From assembly GCF_034669705.1 (NCBI RefSeq), contig NZ_JAXMOR010000027.1, forward strand, positions 1 through 64,000: a stretch of DNA of 64,000 bases, in the 5' to 3' direction. The translations under genes and the position numbers were made by a program. Under the pieces are notes generated by a model, which did not search any database, was not told the DNA's origin, and saw nothing but the letters and a program-made list of their open reading frames with translations. Shown piece after piece: positions 45,019 to 53,852 of this stretch (position 1 is its first letter; each line of letters begins with the position of its first letter). The stretch is from Marinovum sp034669705 (GTDB taxonomy: Bacteria > Pseudomonadota > Alphaproteobacteria > Rhodobacterales > Rhodobacteraceae).

Positions 45019-45091
45019 CACCGCCGTCCCGGCCTTGAGCAGGGACCTCACTGTCTCCCGCCCGGAGGTCTCGGCGCGGGGGGCGGGACGG
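45019..45091. repeat. CCCGGC-type repeat, copy 3
   Basis: It is similar to copy 2 with several substitutions (GAGCAGGGACC in place of GAGCCGGGACC). Confidence 0.65.
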
Positions 45092-45170
45092 GGAAGTGTT
45101 GGTCGCAGGCATCCCGCCGAACCCCGGACCTCGCCGTCTTTCCCACCCGAGAGCAAGCACCCCACGACCT

Positions 45171-45623
45171 TCACATCGGCAGCACATCCCGCCGGATCAT
45201 CGTCCTCAGGGCAAAGCTCGAGCGCATGTTGCGGATCCCCGGCACCTGCATCAGCCCGTCCTCCAGAAACCGGTCAAAGCCTGTCAGATCGCGGGCCACC
45301 ACCCGGATCAGCACATCCCGTGTGCCGGTCATCAGGTAGCATTCCATCACCTCGTCGAACCGCCGCAGCGCGGTCTCGAACCGGTCGAGCGCCTCGCGGC
45401 TCTGCTGTTCGAGCTCGACGAAGATGAAGGCGTTGAGCGGCAGGCCCAGCTTCTCCTGATCGACCCGGGCGGAATAGCCGGTGATGACGCCCTGCGCTTC
45501 CAGCCGGGCGATGCGGCGGGCGAGCGGCGTGGCCGAGAGGCCGATGGCCTCCGACAGATCGGCCAGCCGCTGGCGGCCGTCGCGCTGCAGGGCCTGCACG
45601 ATCCGGGCATCTGTTGCGTCCAT
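45171..45623 (-). CDS. Lrp/AsnC-family regulator
   Basis: The product (150 residues) has an N-terminal helix-turn-helix (DARIVQALQRDGRQRLADLSEAIGLSATPLARRIARLE) and a C-terminal amino-acid-binding RAM domain. It is divergent from the amino-acid dehydrogenase gene 120 bp away, the classical arrangement for a substrate-responsive Lrp regulator (BkdR-like). The ATG at 45623 gives the standard short N-terminus. Confidence 0.92.
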   Translation of the reverse strand: MDATDARIVQALQRDGRQRLADLSEAIGLSATPLARRIARLEAQGVITGYSARVDQEKLGLPLNAFIFVELEQQSREALDRFETALRRFDEVMECYLMTGTRDVLIRVVARDLTGFDRFLEDGLMQVPGIRNMRSSFALRTMIRRDVLPM

Positions 45624-45743
45624 TCCCCAAGATCTCCCTCTGTTTTGGAGATTTTCACCAATCCGTCCGCCCGGGGCAATGGTCTTTGGTGAGTTTTCGC
45701 GCCCGCGCGCCGCTAGGATCGGAACAAATAGGAGGAGAGCGCC

Positions 45744-46793
45744 ATGTTGACACGGATCGAGTGCAGCACCCACGAAGAGGTCTACCGCGTGAGCGACCGC
45801 GACAGCGGGCTCGAGGGGCTGATCGCGATACATTCCACCCAGGCCGGACCGGCCGCCGGCGGGCTGCGGATGCGGGTCTACGATGGCTTTGACGCGGCGC
45901 TGGCCGATGTGCTCGCCCTGTCGCGCGGCATGACCTACAAGAACGCCGCCGCCGGCCTGCCGCTGGGCGGTGGCAAGGCGGTGATCCTCGGCGATCCCGC
46001 CACCGAGAAAACCGACGCCAAGCTGCGGGCCATGGGCCGCGCGGTGGCCGCTCTCGACGGCCGCTACTGGACCGCCGAGGACATGGGCATGAGCCCCGAC
46101 GACATGAAGGTTCTGGCCGGCGAGGCCGACTTCGTCGCCGGGCTGGCCGACGGGCCCTTTGCCAGCGGCGATCCCTCGCCGATCACCGCGCAGGGCGTGT
46201 TCAACGCGCTGAAGATCGGCGCAGCGCGACAATTCGGCAGCGCTGATCTGGCGGCCAAGCGGGTGGCGGTGCAGGGGCTTGGCCATGTCGGCTGGTATCT
46301 CTGCGAGCGTCTCGCGGCTGCGGGGGCGGAGCTGATCGTGGCCGACACCGTGGCGGCGCGGGTGACCGAGGCGCAGGCGCGGTTCGGCGCCGAGGTCGCG
46401 GCGCCCGAGGCGATCCACCGGGCCGAGGCGGATGTCTTTGCCCCCTGCGCCATCGGCGGCATCCTCAATTCCGCCAGCGTGCCCGAGCTGCGCGCGGCGA
46501 TGGTCTGCGGCGCGGCCAACAACCAGCTGGCCGATGATGCGGCGGCGGATGCGCTGCACGCGCGCGGCATCCTTTACCTGCCGGATTATGTCGCCAACGG
46601 CGGTGGCATCATCAACGCGGCAAGCGAGATCCTGCGGATCGGCAACCGCGCCGATTTCGTCACCGAGCGGCTGGCCCAGCTCGAGCACACCATGCGCGGC
46701 ATCCTCGACGCTGCTGCCCGCCGGGATACCAGCCCGGCGCATGTGGCCGATGCCACGGTCGAGCAGGGCATGGCGCTGCGCCGCGCCGGTTGA
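45744..46793 (+). CDS. Leucine/Glu/Phe/Val-type amino-acid dehydrogenase
   Basis: The product (349 residues) oxidatively deaminates a branched-chain or aromatic amino acid using NAD. The substrate lysine K66 and catalytic K78 lie in GMTYKNAAAGLPLGGGKAVI, and the Rossmann motif is QGLGHVGWYL. The sequence is nearest to leucine dehydrogenase in length and active-site pattern, but exact substrate cannot be fixed. Control by the divergent Lrp gene is likely. Confidence 0.88.
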   Translation: MLTRIECSTHEEVYRVSDRDSGLEGLIAIHSTQAGPAAGGLRMRVYDGFDAALADVLALSRGMTYKNAAAGLPLGGGKAVILGDPATEKTDAKLRAMGRAVAALDGRYWTAEDMGMSPDDMKVLAGEADFVAGLADGPFASGDPSPITAQGVFNALKIGAARQFGSADLAAKRVAVQGLGHVGWYLCERLAAAGAELIVADTVAARVTEAQARFGAEVAAPEAIHRAEADVFAPCAIGGILNSASVPELRAAMVCGAANNQLADDAAADALHARGILYLPDYVANGGGIINAASEILRIGNRADFVTERLAQLEHTMRGILDAAARRDTSPAHVADATVEQGMALRRAG

Positions 46794-46897
46794 GGCCGCG
46801 CCTGCAGGTCGAAATCAGACCCGGGAGCGCCGCGTTTCGCGCGGCGTTCGCGCGATCCCCCGCCTAATGCTATAGTCATGCGGCAAGGAGGGGTGTC

Positions 46898-47641
46898 ATG
46901 CAGCTTTATCCGACCATCGAACTTCAGAACGGCCAGCCGGTCAGCCTCTATCGCGGGCGGCTCGAGGAGCCACAGATCTGGCACCTTGATCCCTGCGACT
47001 GCGTGCGTGGCTTTGCCCATGCCGGGGCCGAGTGGATCCACGTCACCGATTTCGACGCCGTCGCCGGCCAGCCGCCGCAGGATGCGTTGCTGCAGGATCT
47101 GATCCGCGCCGCCGAGGCGCCGCTGCAGATCGGCGGCGGCGTGCGCTCGCGCGAGCGGATCGAGCATCTGCTCGACATGGGCGCGGGCCGGGTGGTGATC
47201 GGCACCGCCGCGCTGAACCAGCCCGACCTGGTGAAATCGGCCGCCAAGTACCACCCCGACCAGATTGTCCTCGCGGTCGATGTCTACCGGGGCCGGGTGA
47301 TGACCCACGGCTGGCGCGAGACCTCGGCCTATGCGCCGGGCGATTTCATCGCGCATTTCGCCGAAGACCCGCTGGCGGCGATCATGGTCACCGACATCGA
47401 CAGCGACATCAGCGACGCCGAGGCCTCGCTGGCGCTGGTCACCGACCTGGCCGCCCACTCGCGCCACCCGGTGATCGCCAGCGGGCTGGTGCGCACGCTC
47501 GATGACCTGGCGCGGCTGAAATACGTTCGCAACGTCGCCGGCGCGGTGGTGGGCCGGGCGCTGTTCAACAAGAGCGTCGATCTCGGCGCGGCGCTGGCCC
47601 TCGCGCGGGCTCCGGTGGAGGAGGTGGCGGGGTTCATTTGA
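46898..47641 (+). CDS. HisA/HisF-related TIM-barrel protein (HisA paralogue)
   Basis: The product (247 residues) has HisA phosphate-binding motifs: QIGGGVRSRERI (first) and the segment VIASGLVRTLDDL (second). Position 8, the catalytic Asp in HisA, is Glu (YPTIELQNG). The second acid, D128 in AVDVYRGR, is kept, as is VTDIDSD (T165, D170), but the usual DG of the phosphate loop is DI. It is not in a his operon and follows the amino-acid dehydrogenase by 104 bp. It is probably a paralogue with altered activity. ATG 46898 has AAGGAGGGG upstream. Confidence 0.75.
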   Translation: MQLYPTIELQNGQPVSLYRGRLEEPQIWHLDPCDCVRGFAHAGAEWIHVTDFDAVAGQPPQDALLQDLIRAAEAPLQIGGGVRSRERIEHLLDMGAGRVVIGTAALNQPDLVKSAAKYHPDQIVLAVDVYRGRVMTHGWRETSAYAPGDFIAHFAEDPLAAIMVTDIDSDISDAEASLALVTDLAAHSRHPVIASGLVRTLDDLARLKYVRNVAGAVVGRALFNKSVDLGAALALARAPVEEVAGFI

Positions 47642-47675
47642 GGGCAGCGGTTGGAGGGGAAGGCTTGAGGTCATG

Positions 47676-47873
47676 CGGTGGGTTACAAACCCACCCTACG
47701 GCACGGGAGGAGCAAACCCACCACGGTGCGGTGGGTTGCAAACCCACCCTACGGTCGGTGTCGGGCGGGTTTGTACGCCACCGGCGGCACCGCAAGGCCA
47801 CCCCGTAGGGTGGGTTTGCAACCCACCGTCGTCCGGAAAGACCATTTCCGTAGGGTGGGTTTTCAACCCACCG
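47676..47873. repeat. Cluster of four GGTGGGTT palindromic repeats
   Basis: Copies at about 47676-47701 and 47729-47754 read GGTGGGTTNNAAACCCACC then CTACGG. Copies at about 47804-47829 and 47848-47873 are inverted (CCGTAGGGTGGGTT...AACCCACCG). A weaker unit lies at 47766-47801. Each is itself a palindrome. No gene lies between 47642 and 47912. Confidence 0.85.
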
Positions 47874-47912
47874 TTCCGGACCGAACACCGCGCCCTTGCA
47901 CCACCCGACTGC

Positions 47913-48605
47913 TCAAAGCTCGATGGCGGTGAGCACCTCCGGCTCGATCACGGTGACGCCGGGCAGCGCGTCCTTCAACGCCTGCGCCGATTGCTCGAGG
48001 ATCGGGAAGGTCCGGTAGTGGCACGGGATCACCGTCTCGAAATTGAAATAGCGTTTCGCGGCATAGCCCGCGGCCTTCATGTCCATGGTGAAATGCCCAC
48101 CGGCCGAGAGGATGCCGATCTGCGGCTTGTGGTAGTCGCCCATCCAGTCCATGTCGGCCATGATCGTGGTGTCGCCCGAGAGGTAGATCACCTTGTCCTC
48201 GGCCGCGATCATGTAGCCCACCTCGCTGCCCGCCGCCTGCGGCCCGCTGTCAGACCCGAAGGACGAGGAATGCGACGCCGGCACCATGGTCAGCCGCACC
48301 CCTGCGGCCTCGACAGTGCCGCCCTTGTTGAACCCGATGGTTTCGACGTTCTCATGCTCGCCCCAGTGTTTCATCACGTCGAACTGCCCGATCACCGGGA
48401 TCTCGAGCTTGCGCGCCAGCGGCAGCACGTCGACCACATGGTCGAAATGGCAATGCGTCAGCAGGATATGGGTGGCGCCCTCGGTGGCCGCATCGTGCTG
48501 GCTTTCCTCGAGCATCGGGTTGCCGGTGAGCCAGGGGTCGATCAGGATGCGGGCTGCGCCGCTGTCGAGGCGGAAAGAGCCGTGGCCGAGCCAGGTAAGC
48601 TGCAT
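47913..48605 (-). CDS. UPF0173-type metal-dependent hydrolase
   Basis: This 230-residue metallo-beta-lactamase-fold protein begins MQLTWLGHGSFRLDSG and has the zinc motif THCHFDHVVDVLP (HxHxDH) plus SGDTTIMADMDWMG and the C-terminal VIPCHYRTFPIL. Members are widespread with an unknown substrate. The start at 48605 was chosen for the canonical N-terminus. It is divergent from gatC. Confidence 0.9.
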   Translation of the reverse strand: MQLTWLGHGSFRLDSGAARILIDPWLTGNPMLEESQHDAATEGATHILLTHCHFDHVVDVLPLARKLEIPVIGQFDVMKHWGEHENVETIGFNKGGTVEAAGVRLTMVPASHSSSFGSDSGPQAAGSEVGYMIAAEDKVIYLSGDTTIMADMDWMGDYHKPQIGILSAGGHFTMDMKAAGYAAKRYFNFETVIPCHYRTFPILEQSAQALKDALPGVTVIEPEVLTAIEL

Positions 48606-48783
48606 GTGGGGTCTCCCTTTGGTGATGCTTCGGAGCCTAGCAGGATGGCGCCAGCCGTCCAGATCGCGGCACACCGAAAAGGCACCGGGGCGGATCCTCG
48701 CGCTTTCGGGCCGGCAGATGGTTGCGGGCGGCGGGGCGGGGCGGTAAAGCCCATGCCAGACCTGAATGATTGGAGTGGGCCCG

Positions 48784-49071
48784 ATGTCGATCGATCAAGG
48801 CACCGCCGCCAAGGTGGCGAAACTGGCACGCATTCGCGTGGCCGAATCTGACCTGCCGGCGCTGGCGCAGGAGTTCAACACCATCCTCGGCTTCATCGAG
48901 CAGCTGGGCGAAGTGGATGTCGAGGGCGTCGAACCGATGGTCTCGGTCACGCCGATGCGGCTGAAGCGCCGACAGGACGGCGTCACCGACGGCGGCCAGC
49001 AGGACAAGGTGCTGGCGAACGCGCCGGATGCGCGGGAAGGCTTCTTTGCAGTGCCGAAGGTGGTGGAATAA
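48784..49071 (+). CDS. gatC: Asp/Glu-tRNA amidotransferase subunit C
   Basis: This 95-residue subunit wraps around GatA/GatB in the enzyme that amidates mischarged Glu-tRNA(Gln) or Asp-tRNA(Asn). Family segments VAKLARIRV, LGFIEQLGEVD and the C-terminal REGFFAVPKVVE are intact. Its stop shares one base with the gatA start. gatB is not in the window. Confidence 0.95.
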   Translation: MSIDQGTAAKVAKLARIRVAESDLPALAQEFNTILGFIEQLGEVDVEGVEPMVSVTPMRLKRRQDGVTDGGQQDKVLANAPDAREGFFAVPKVVE

Positions 49072-50558
49072 TGGCTGAGCTGAACGGGATGAAGATCGCC
49101 GAGGCGCGCGATGCGCTGCGCAAGGGCGATGTGACCAGTGTCGAGCTGACCGAGGCCTGCCTCTCGGCGATCGAGGGTGCCGGGGCGCTCAACGCCGTGG
49201 TGCACAAGACGCCCGAGATCGCGCTGGAGCAGGCGCGTGCCGCCGACGCCCGCATCAAGGCAGGCGAAGCGCCCGACATGTGCGGCATTCCGCTGGGCAT
49301 CAAGGATCTGTTCTGCACCAAGGGCGTGGCCAGCCAGGCGGCGTCCAATATCCTCGATGGCTTCAAGCCCGAGTACGAGAGCACCGTCACCCGCCAGCTG
49401 TTCGAGAGCGGCGCGGTCATGCTGGGCAAACTCAACATGGACGAGTTCGCCATGGGCAGCTCGAACGAGACCTCGACCTATGGCAATGCCGTCAACCCGT
49501 GGAAACGCGGCAGTGACGACGCGGCACTGACCCCCGGCGGCTCCTCCGGCGGTTCGGCCTCTGCCGTTGCGGCCGACCTCTGCCTCGCGGCCACCGGCAC
49601 CGACACCGGCGGCTCGATCCGCCAGCCGGCCGCCTTCACCGGCATCACCGGCATCAAGCCCACCTACGGGCGCTGCTCGCGCTGGGGCATCGTGGCCTTT
49701 GCCTCCTCGCTCGACCAGGCCGGTCCGATGACCAAGGACGTGCGCGACGCCGCCATCATGCTGGAAGCCATGTGCGGCCATGACCCGATGGACAGCACCT
49801 CGGCCGATCTGGCGGTGCCGGATTTCGAGGCGATGCTGACCGGTGACATCCGCGGCAAGAAGATCGGCATTCCGCGCGAATACCACATGGACGGCATGCC
49901 CGAAGAGATCGAGGCGCTCTGGGCCGAGGGCCGCAAGATGCTGGCCGACGCCGGCGCCGAGATCGTCGATATCTCGCTGCCGCATACCAAATACGCGCTG
50001 CCGACCTATTACGTGATCGCCCCGGCCGAGGCCTCGTCGAACCTCGCCCGCTACGACGGCGTGCGCTATGGCCGCCGGGCGCAGCTGGCCCAGGGCGACG
50101 GCATCACCGAGATGTACGAGAAGACCCGCGCCGAGGGCTTTGGCCATGAGGTGCAGCGCCGGATCATGGTTGGCACCTACGTGCTCTCGGCCGGGTTCTA
50201 CGACGCCTATTACAACCGTGCGCGCAAGGTGCGGACGCTGATCAAGCGCGACTTCGAGGAGGTCTTCGCCCAGGGGGTCGACGCCATCCTGACACCGGCG
50301 ACGCCGTCCGCGGCCTTTGGCCTCGGCGAGATGAAAGAGGCCGACCCGGTGCAGATGTACCTCAACGACGTCTTCACGGTTACCGTCAACCTTGCCGGCC
50401 TGCCGGGCATCTCGGTGCCGGCGGGCATCGACCGGCAGGGGCTGCCGCTGGGGCTGCAGCTGATCGGCCGGCCGTGGGAAGAAGGCGACCTGCTGAATTG
50501 CGCCTATGCGCTCGAGCAGGCGGCCGGATTCGTTTCCAAGCCGGCGAAATGGTGGTAA
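49071..50558 (+). CDS. gatA: Asp/Glu-tRNA amidotransferase subunit A
   Basis: This 495-residue amidase-signature protein generates ammonia from glutamine for tRNA amidation. The Ser-cisSer-Lys triad sits in GIKDLFCTKG (Lys), TPGGSSGGSASAVAA and TDTGGSIRQPAAF. It overlaps gatC by one base. A lipoprotein gene follows after 30 bp on the same strand. Confidence 0.96.
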   Translation: MAELNGMKIAEARDALRKGDVTSVELTEACLSAIEGAGALNAVVHKTPEIALEQARAADARIKAGEAPDMCGIPLGIKDLFCTKGVASQAASNILDGFKPEYESTVTRQLFESGAVMLGKLNMDEFAMGSSNETSTYGNAVNPWKRGSDDAALTPGGSSGGSASAVAADLCLAATGTDTGGSIRQPAAFTGITGIKPTYGRCSRWGIVAFASSLDQAGPMTKDVRDAAIMLEAMCGHDPMDSTSADLAVPDFEAMLTGDIRGKKIGIPREYHMDGMPEEIEALWAEGRKMLADAGAEIVDISLPHTKYALPTYYVIAPAEASSNLARYDGVRYGRRAQLAQGDGITEMYEKTRAEGFGHEVQRRIMVGTYVLSAGFYDAYYNRARKVRTLIKRDFEEVFAQGVDAILTPATPSAAFGLGEMKEADPVQMYLNDVFTVTVNLAGLPGISVPAGIDRQGLPLGLQLIGRPWEEGDLLNCAYALEQAAGFVSKPAKWW

Positions 50559-50588
50559 GTGACCGCAACTGGCGGCTGTGAGGGTGCG

Positions 50589-51263
50589 ATGCGTTTTTTC
50601 CTGATGAGTGTGGCGCTAGGTGCGCTTGCGGCCTGCACGACCTCGGTGCCCGACAGTGGCGCCGGCGTCGGCTTCGACCGCGTTGACCAGGACCGCACCG
50701 CGCGGCTGGAGCGGGACCTCAGGCTCGAGGGCGCGGCGCCGGTCACCACCATGACGCTCGATGGCGAACCGGTGGACGACGCCTCCCGCCAGGCGGCCGC
50801 CGGCAATTCCGGCGCGGCGCCGCTGCAGGCCAGCCCGAACAACCCGGCGCCGCAGGCGGTGACCGATGCCTCGGGCATCAGCCGCGAACAGGACTTCCAG
50901 GCGGTCTCCGGCGAGCGTGACATCCAGGACGATGCCGAGCGGCTGCGCCAGGCGCAATCGCAGTACCAGGTGGCGGCGGTGACCGGCCTGCCCAGCCGAG
51001 AGGGCAGCGACCGGCCGAATATCGTGGCCTATGCGCTGCAGACCAACAACCCGGTCGGCACCGCGCTCTACAAGCGCTCTTCGCTGAACTCGCAATCAAA
51101 GCACCTGCGCAATTGCGCCGGCTTTGCCAGCCCCGATCTGGCGCAGGAGGATTTCCTCGTCAATGGCGGGCCGGAGAAGGACCGCAAGGCGCTCGATCCC
51201 GATGGCGACGGCTTTGCCTGCTCTTGGGACCCGACGCCGTTCCGCCGGGTGCGGGGCGGCTGA
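50589..51263 (+). CDS. Lipoprotein with C-terminal excalibur-like domain
   Basis: The product (224 residues) is a lipoprotein (lipobox LAACTT, Cys16) with a low-complexity middle. Its C-terminus contains LDPDGDGFACSWDP, the DxDxDGxxC pattern of excalibur calcium-binding domains, with a conserved NCAGF upstream. It is probably attached to the outer membrane, in the periplasm. It lies 3 bp upstream of an amidase gene, which suggests a cell-wall role. Confidence 0.82.
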   Translation: MRFFLMSVALGALAACTTSVPDSGAGVGFDRVDQDRTARLERDLRLEGAAPVTTMTLDGEPVDDASRQAAAGNSGAAPLQASPNNPAPQAVTDASGISREQDFQAVSGERDIQDDAERLRQAQSQYQVAAVTGLPSREGSDRPNIVAYALQTNNPVGTALYKRSSLNSQSKHLRNCAGFASPDLAQEDFLVNGGPEKDRKALDPDGDGFACSWDPTPFRRVRGG

Positions 51264-51266
51264 CCC

Positions 51267-51962
51267 TTGCGCGACGGCGAGGCGCTCTGGCACCCGTCGC
51301 CCAATTGCGGCGCGCGGCGTGGCGGCGTGCGCCCCGACATGGTGGTGCTGCATTACACCGCCATGACTGACACCGCCGCCGCGTGTGACTGGCTCTGCAC
51401 TCCCGAGGCCGAGGTCTCGGCACATTATCTGATCTCGCCCAGCGGCGCGCTGATCCAGTTGGTGACCGAGGACCAGCGTGCCTGGCACGCGGGGGCAGGG
51501 CGGTGGGGCGCGGTCACCGACGTCAATTCCCGCTCCATCGGCATCGAGATCACCAACTCCGGCGCGACGCCTTTCTCCGAGCCGCAGATGGCCTGTCTCG
51601 AGGCGCTGCTGCCACGGATCATGGCGCGCTGGCAGATCGCGCCTGCGCGGGTGATCGGCCATTCCGACATGGCCCCGGGGCGCAAGCAGGACCCAGGCCG
51701 TCGGTTCGACTGGCGCCGCCTTGCGCGTCGCGGCCTTGCCATCTGGCCCGAGCCCGCGCCGGAGGCCCCCGCGTCGGCCGCCTTCCGCGCGCTTGCGGCC
51801 AAGGCCGGCTACACCGCCGAGGCGCGCGACGAGGTGCTGCTTGAGGCCCTTCGTGCCCGCTTCCGCCCCTGGGCCACCGGGCCGCTTGCCGCCGGGGACA
51901 TGGCGCTCCTGGCCGGGCTCGCGGAACGCTTTCCCGTTGACCGCACCGCCGCCAGCGCCTAG
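51267..51962 (+). CDS. N-acetylmuramoyl-L-alanine amidase (Amidase_2, AmiD-like)
   Basis: The enzyme (231 residues) cleaves the amide between MurNAc and the stem peptide. The zinc motif VVLHYTAM, the WHAGAGRWG and GHSDMAPGRKQDPG segments and a C-terminal helical peptidoglycan-binding-like region are seen. The start is a TTG at 51267, the only codon near the conserved HPSPNCGARRGG; it lies 3 bp after the lipoprotein stop. No signal peptide is seen, so it may act in cytoplasmic recycling (AmpD-like) or be exported another way. Confidence 0.87.
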   Translation: MRDGEALWHPSPNCGARRGGVRPDMVVLHYTAMTDTAAACDWLCTPEAEVSAHYLISPSGALIQLVTEDQRAWHAGAGRWGAVTDVNSRSIGIEITNSGATPFSEPQMACLEALLPRIMARWQIAPARVIGHSDMAPGRKQDPGRRFDWRRLARRGLAIWPEPAPEAPASAAFRALAAKAGYTAEARDEVLLEALRARFRPWATGPLAAGDMALLAGLAERFPVDRTAASA

Positions 51963-52370
51963 AGGCTTGCACGCGCGGAAGGCTGGATGGCCGCGGGGCC
52001 GCAAGGCTCCGAGGAAAGTCCGGACTCCCTGAAGCAACGGTGCCGGGTAACGCCCGGGCGGGGCAACCCGACGGATCAGCGCCACAGAGAACAGACAGCC
52101 CTGCACGTCAGGGTCATGGTGAAACGGTGGGGTAAGAGCCCACCGGGGGGCTGGCAACAGCGCCCGCATGGCAAGCCCCACCGGGAGCAATGCCAAATAG
52201 GGGCCTCGCGCGCGACTGATCGCCTTCGGGGGATATCGGCGCAGGGATGCTTCAGCCCGAGAGGCCCGGGTTGGCAGCTAGAGGTGCAGGGGCAACCCTG
52301 TGCCAAGAGGAATGGTCATCACCGGTCGCAAGACCGGAACAGAATCCGGCTTACAGGTCTTCCGCGCACA
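51963..52370 (+). ncRNA. rnpB: RNase P RNA (class A)
   Basis: The catalytic RNA processes the 5' ends of pre-tRNAs. The conserved P4/J-region sequence GAGGAAAGTCCGGAC at about 52011-52025, GGGCAACCCGACGG, CCACAGAGAACAGAC and GGTAAGAGCCCACCGG are present in the proper order. The 5' and 3' arms GCGCGGAAGGC and GTCTTCCGCGC form P1. The ends given are approximate; the amidase gene stop is directly upstream. Confidence 0.95.
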
Positions 52371-52503
52371 TCTCTCCTCGCAGAGCGGCCCCCTGCGCTT
52401 CTTCTGGCCGCAAGTATCTCGGGGGAGGCCGGAGGCAGAGCCCCCCGAAAGCGCCCGATGCGCCCGGTTCCGCTCTTTGCGGGCCAACGCGCAACAAAAC
52501 CGC

Positions 52504-52531
52504 TTGACTCGCAGGCGCAGCCCGGTAGAAG
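52504..52531 (+). promoter_or_regulatory. Candidate sigma-70 promoter of rpmG
   Basis: TTGACT and TAGAAG are spaced 16 bp apart, 65 bp upstream of rpmG. Strength is estimated only by eye. Confidence 0.4.
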
Positions 52532-52595
52532 GCGAGCTTCATAGAGATTTTCGAGTGCGCGATGGCCACGGCCCGCGCCACGCAGGAGACGAGAC

Positions 52596-52763
52596 ATGGC
52601 GAAGCCGACCACCATCAAGATCCGCCTGAATTCGACCGCGGGCACCGGCCACTTCTACGTGACCAAGAAGAACGCGCGGACGATGACCGAGAAAATGGTT
52701 CAGCGCAAATACGACCCCGTTGCCCGCAAGCACGTGGATTACAAGGAAGGCAAGATCAAGTAA
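52596..52763 (+). CDS. rpmG: 50S ribosomal protein L33
   Basis: This 55-residue protein begins MAKPTTIKIRLNSTAGTGH and ends KHVDYKEGKIK, the standard alphaproteobacterial L33. It has no cysteine pairs, so it is the zinc-independent form. The GGAG site precedes ATG 52596. It lies downstream of rnpB and ends in a terminator at 52788. Confidence 0.96.
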   Translation: MAKPTTIKIRLNSTAGTGHFYVTKKNARTMTEKMVQRKYDPVARKHVDYKEGKIK

Positions 52764-52787
52764 GCGATCTGCCCGACGGTACAAAGA

Positions 52788-52822
52788 CGCCGCGCCGCCC
52801 CCTCGGGCCGCGCGGCGTTTTT
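52788..52822 (+). terminator. Intrinsic terminator of rpmG
   Basis: CGCCGCGC and GCGCGGCG arms enclose a GC-rich loop and are followed by five T residues. Confidence 0.8.
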
Positions 52823-52932
52823 CGTTTCGGCCGCGCTCTTTCGCCCTCGCGGGCGTCCTCGCCTCAGGTGGCCTACGCTTCCCACGGCATCGTTGCAGGG
52901 CAGCCGCTGGACACTCCGCCTACGCAAGCAAA

Positions 52933-52956
52933 AGGGCCGGTCAATCGACCGGCCCT
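52933..52956 (-). terminator. Intrinsic terminator downstream of the Bax-inhibitor gene
   Basis: A perfect 10-bp stem (AGGGCCGGTC and GACCGGCCCT) is followed by TTT on the minus strand. It lies 27 bp past the stop. Confidence 0.8.
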
Positions 52957-52982
52957 CTGTCACTCTGGCATGGGATGCCTGC

Positions 52983-53723
52983 TTATTCGCGATTGCCCAT
53001 CAGCTGCAGCAGGAACATGAACATGTTGATGAAGTCGAGGTAGAGGTTCAGCGCGCCCATGATTGCCGCCTTGCCCATCCACTCGCTGTCGCCGTTGTGG
53101 GCATGGGCGAGATAGGTGTTCTTGATGTTCTGGGTGTCATAGGCGGTGAGGCCCGCGAAGATCAGCACACCGAGGATCGAGATCGCGAACATGATCGCCG
53201 GCGAGCCGAGGAAGATGTTGATGATCGAGGCCACCAGCAGGCCGATCACGCCCATGATCAGGAACGACCCCCAGCCCGAGATGTCCTTCTTGGTGGTGTA
53301 GCCGAACAGGCTGAGACCGGCGAAGGCGATCGAGGTCACCAGGAAGACCTGGGCGATCGAGAAGCCGGTGAAGGCCACGAAGATCCAGCTCAGCGACAGG
53401 CCCATCACCGCCGCGAAGGCAAAGAAGAACAGTTGCGCGCCGGCGGCGGAGAGCTTGTTGATCGCCGCGCCGAAGGCGAAGACCATGATCAGCGGCGCGA
53501 ACATGAGCACCCAGCCGAGGATATTCGGCTGCAGGGTCGCGGGGTCACGGAACACGGCCAGAAGCTGCGGGCTGGTGCCGACCGCCCATGCCACCGCGAA
53601 GGTGATCAGCATGCCGATCGACATGGTCCCGTAGACCTTGTTCATGTGGGCGCGCAGGCCCTCGTCAATCTGGGCGGCGCGGGCGCCGGCCGCAGACGTC
53701 CGGATTGTGTTGTAGTCAGCCAT
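52983..53723 (-). CDS. Bax inhibitor-1/YccA-family membrane protein
   Basis: This 246-residue protein has seven transmembrane helices, with the family segment SLFGYTTKKDISGWGSFLIMG and the C-terminal LNLYLDFINMFMFLLQL. Bacterial members may form pH-sensitive calcium leak channels or interact with FtsH; the role here is unproven. ATG 53723 gives the conserved MADYNTIR start. Confidence 0.93.
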   Translation of the reverse strand: MADYNTIRTSAAGARAAQIDEGLRAHMNKVYGTMSIGMLITFAVAWAVGTSPQLLAVFRDPATLQPNILGWVLMFAPLIMVFAFGAAINKLSAAGAQLFFFAFAAVMGLSLSWIFVAFTGFSIAQVFLVTSIAFAGLSLFGYTTKKDISGWGSFLIMGVIGLLVASIINIFLGSPAIMFAISILGVLIFAGLTAYDTQNIKNTYLAHAHNGDSEWMGKAAIMGALNLYLDFINMFMFLLQLMGNRE

Positions 53724-53852
53724 CGAAGTCCTCCGAAAAAGATCAGGTGGCACGCGGATGCGGGCCGTCCCCCCAAATATTGGCGGAACGGCCCGGTTTT
53801 TCAAGATGGTTGAGAGCAGGATTCGACGCGATTTGCGTCAGTTGCACGCCGC

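Larger units (their letters stand above)
44555..45170. other. 616-bp intergenic stretch filled with palindromic repeats
   Basis: No credible gene lies here. The stretch holds three copies of a 73-77-bp repeat and shorter shared pieces (CCCGAGAGCA at about 44838 and 45148), so it appears to have grown by duplication. It separates the acylphosphatase gene from the convergent Lrp gene. Confidence 0.7.

Noticed and set aside
47676..47873. CRISPR array
   Set aside because: Repeats are in both orientations, unevenly spaced and self-palindromic, with no uniform spacers and no cas genes.
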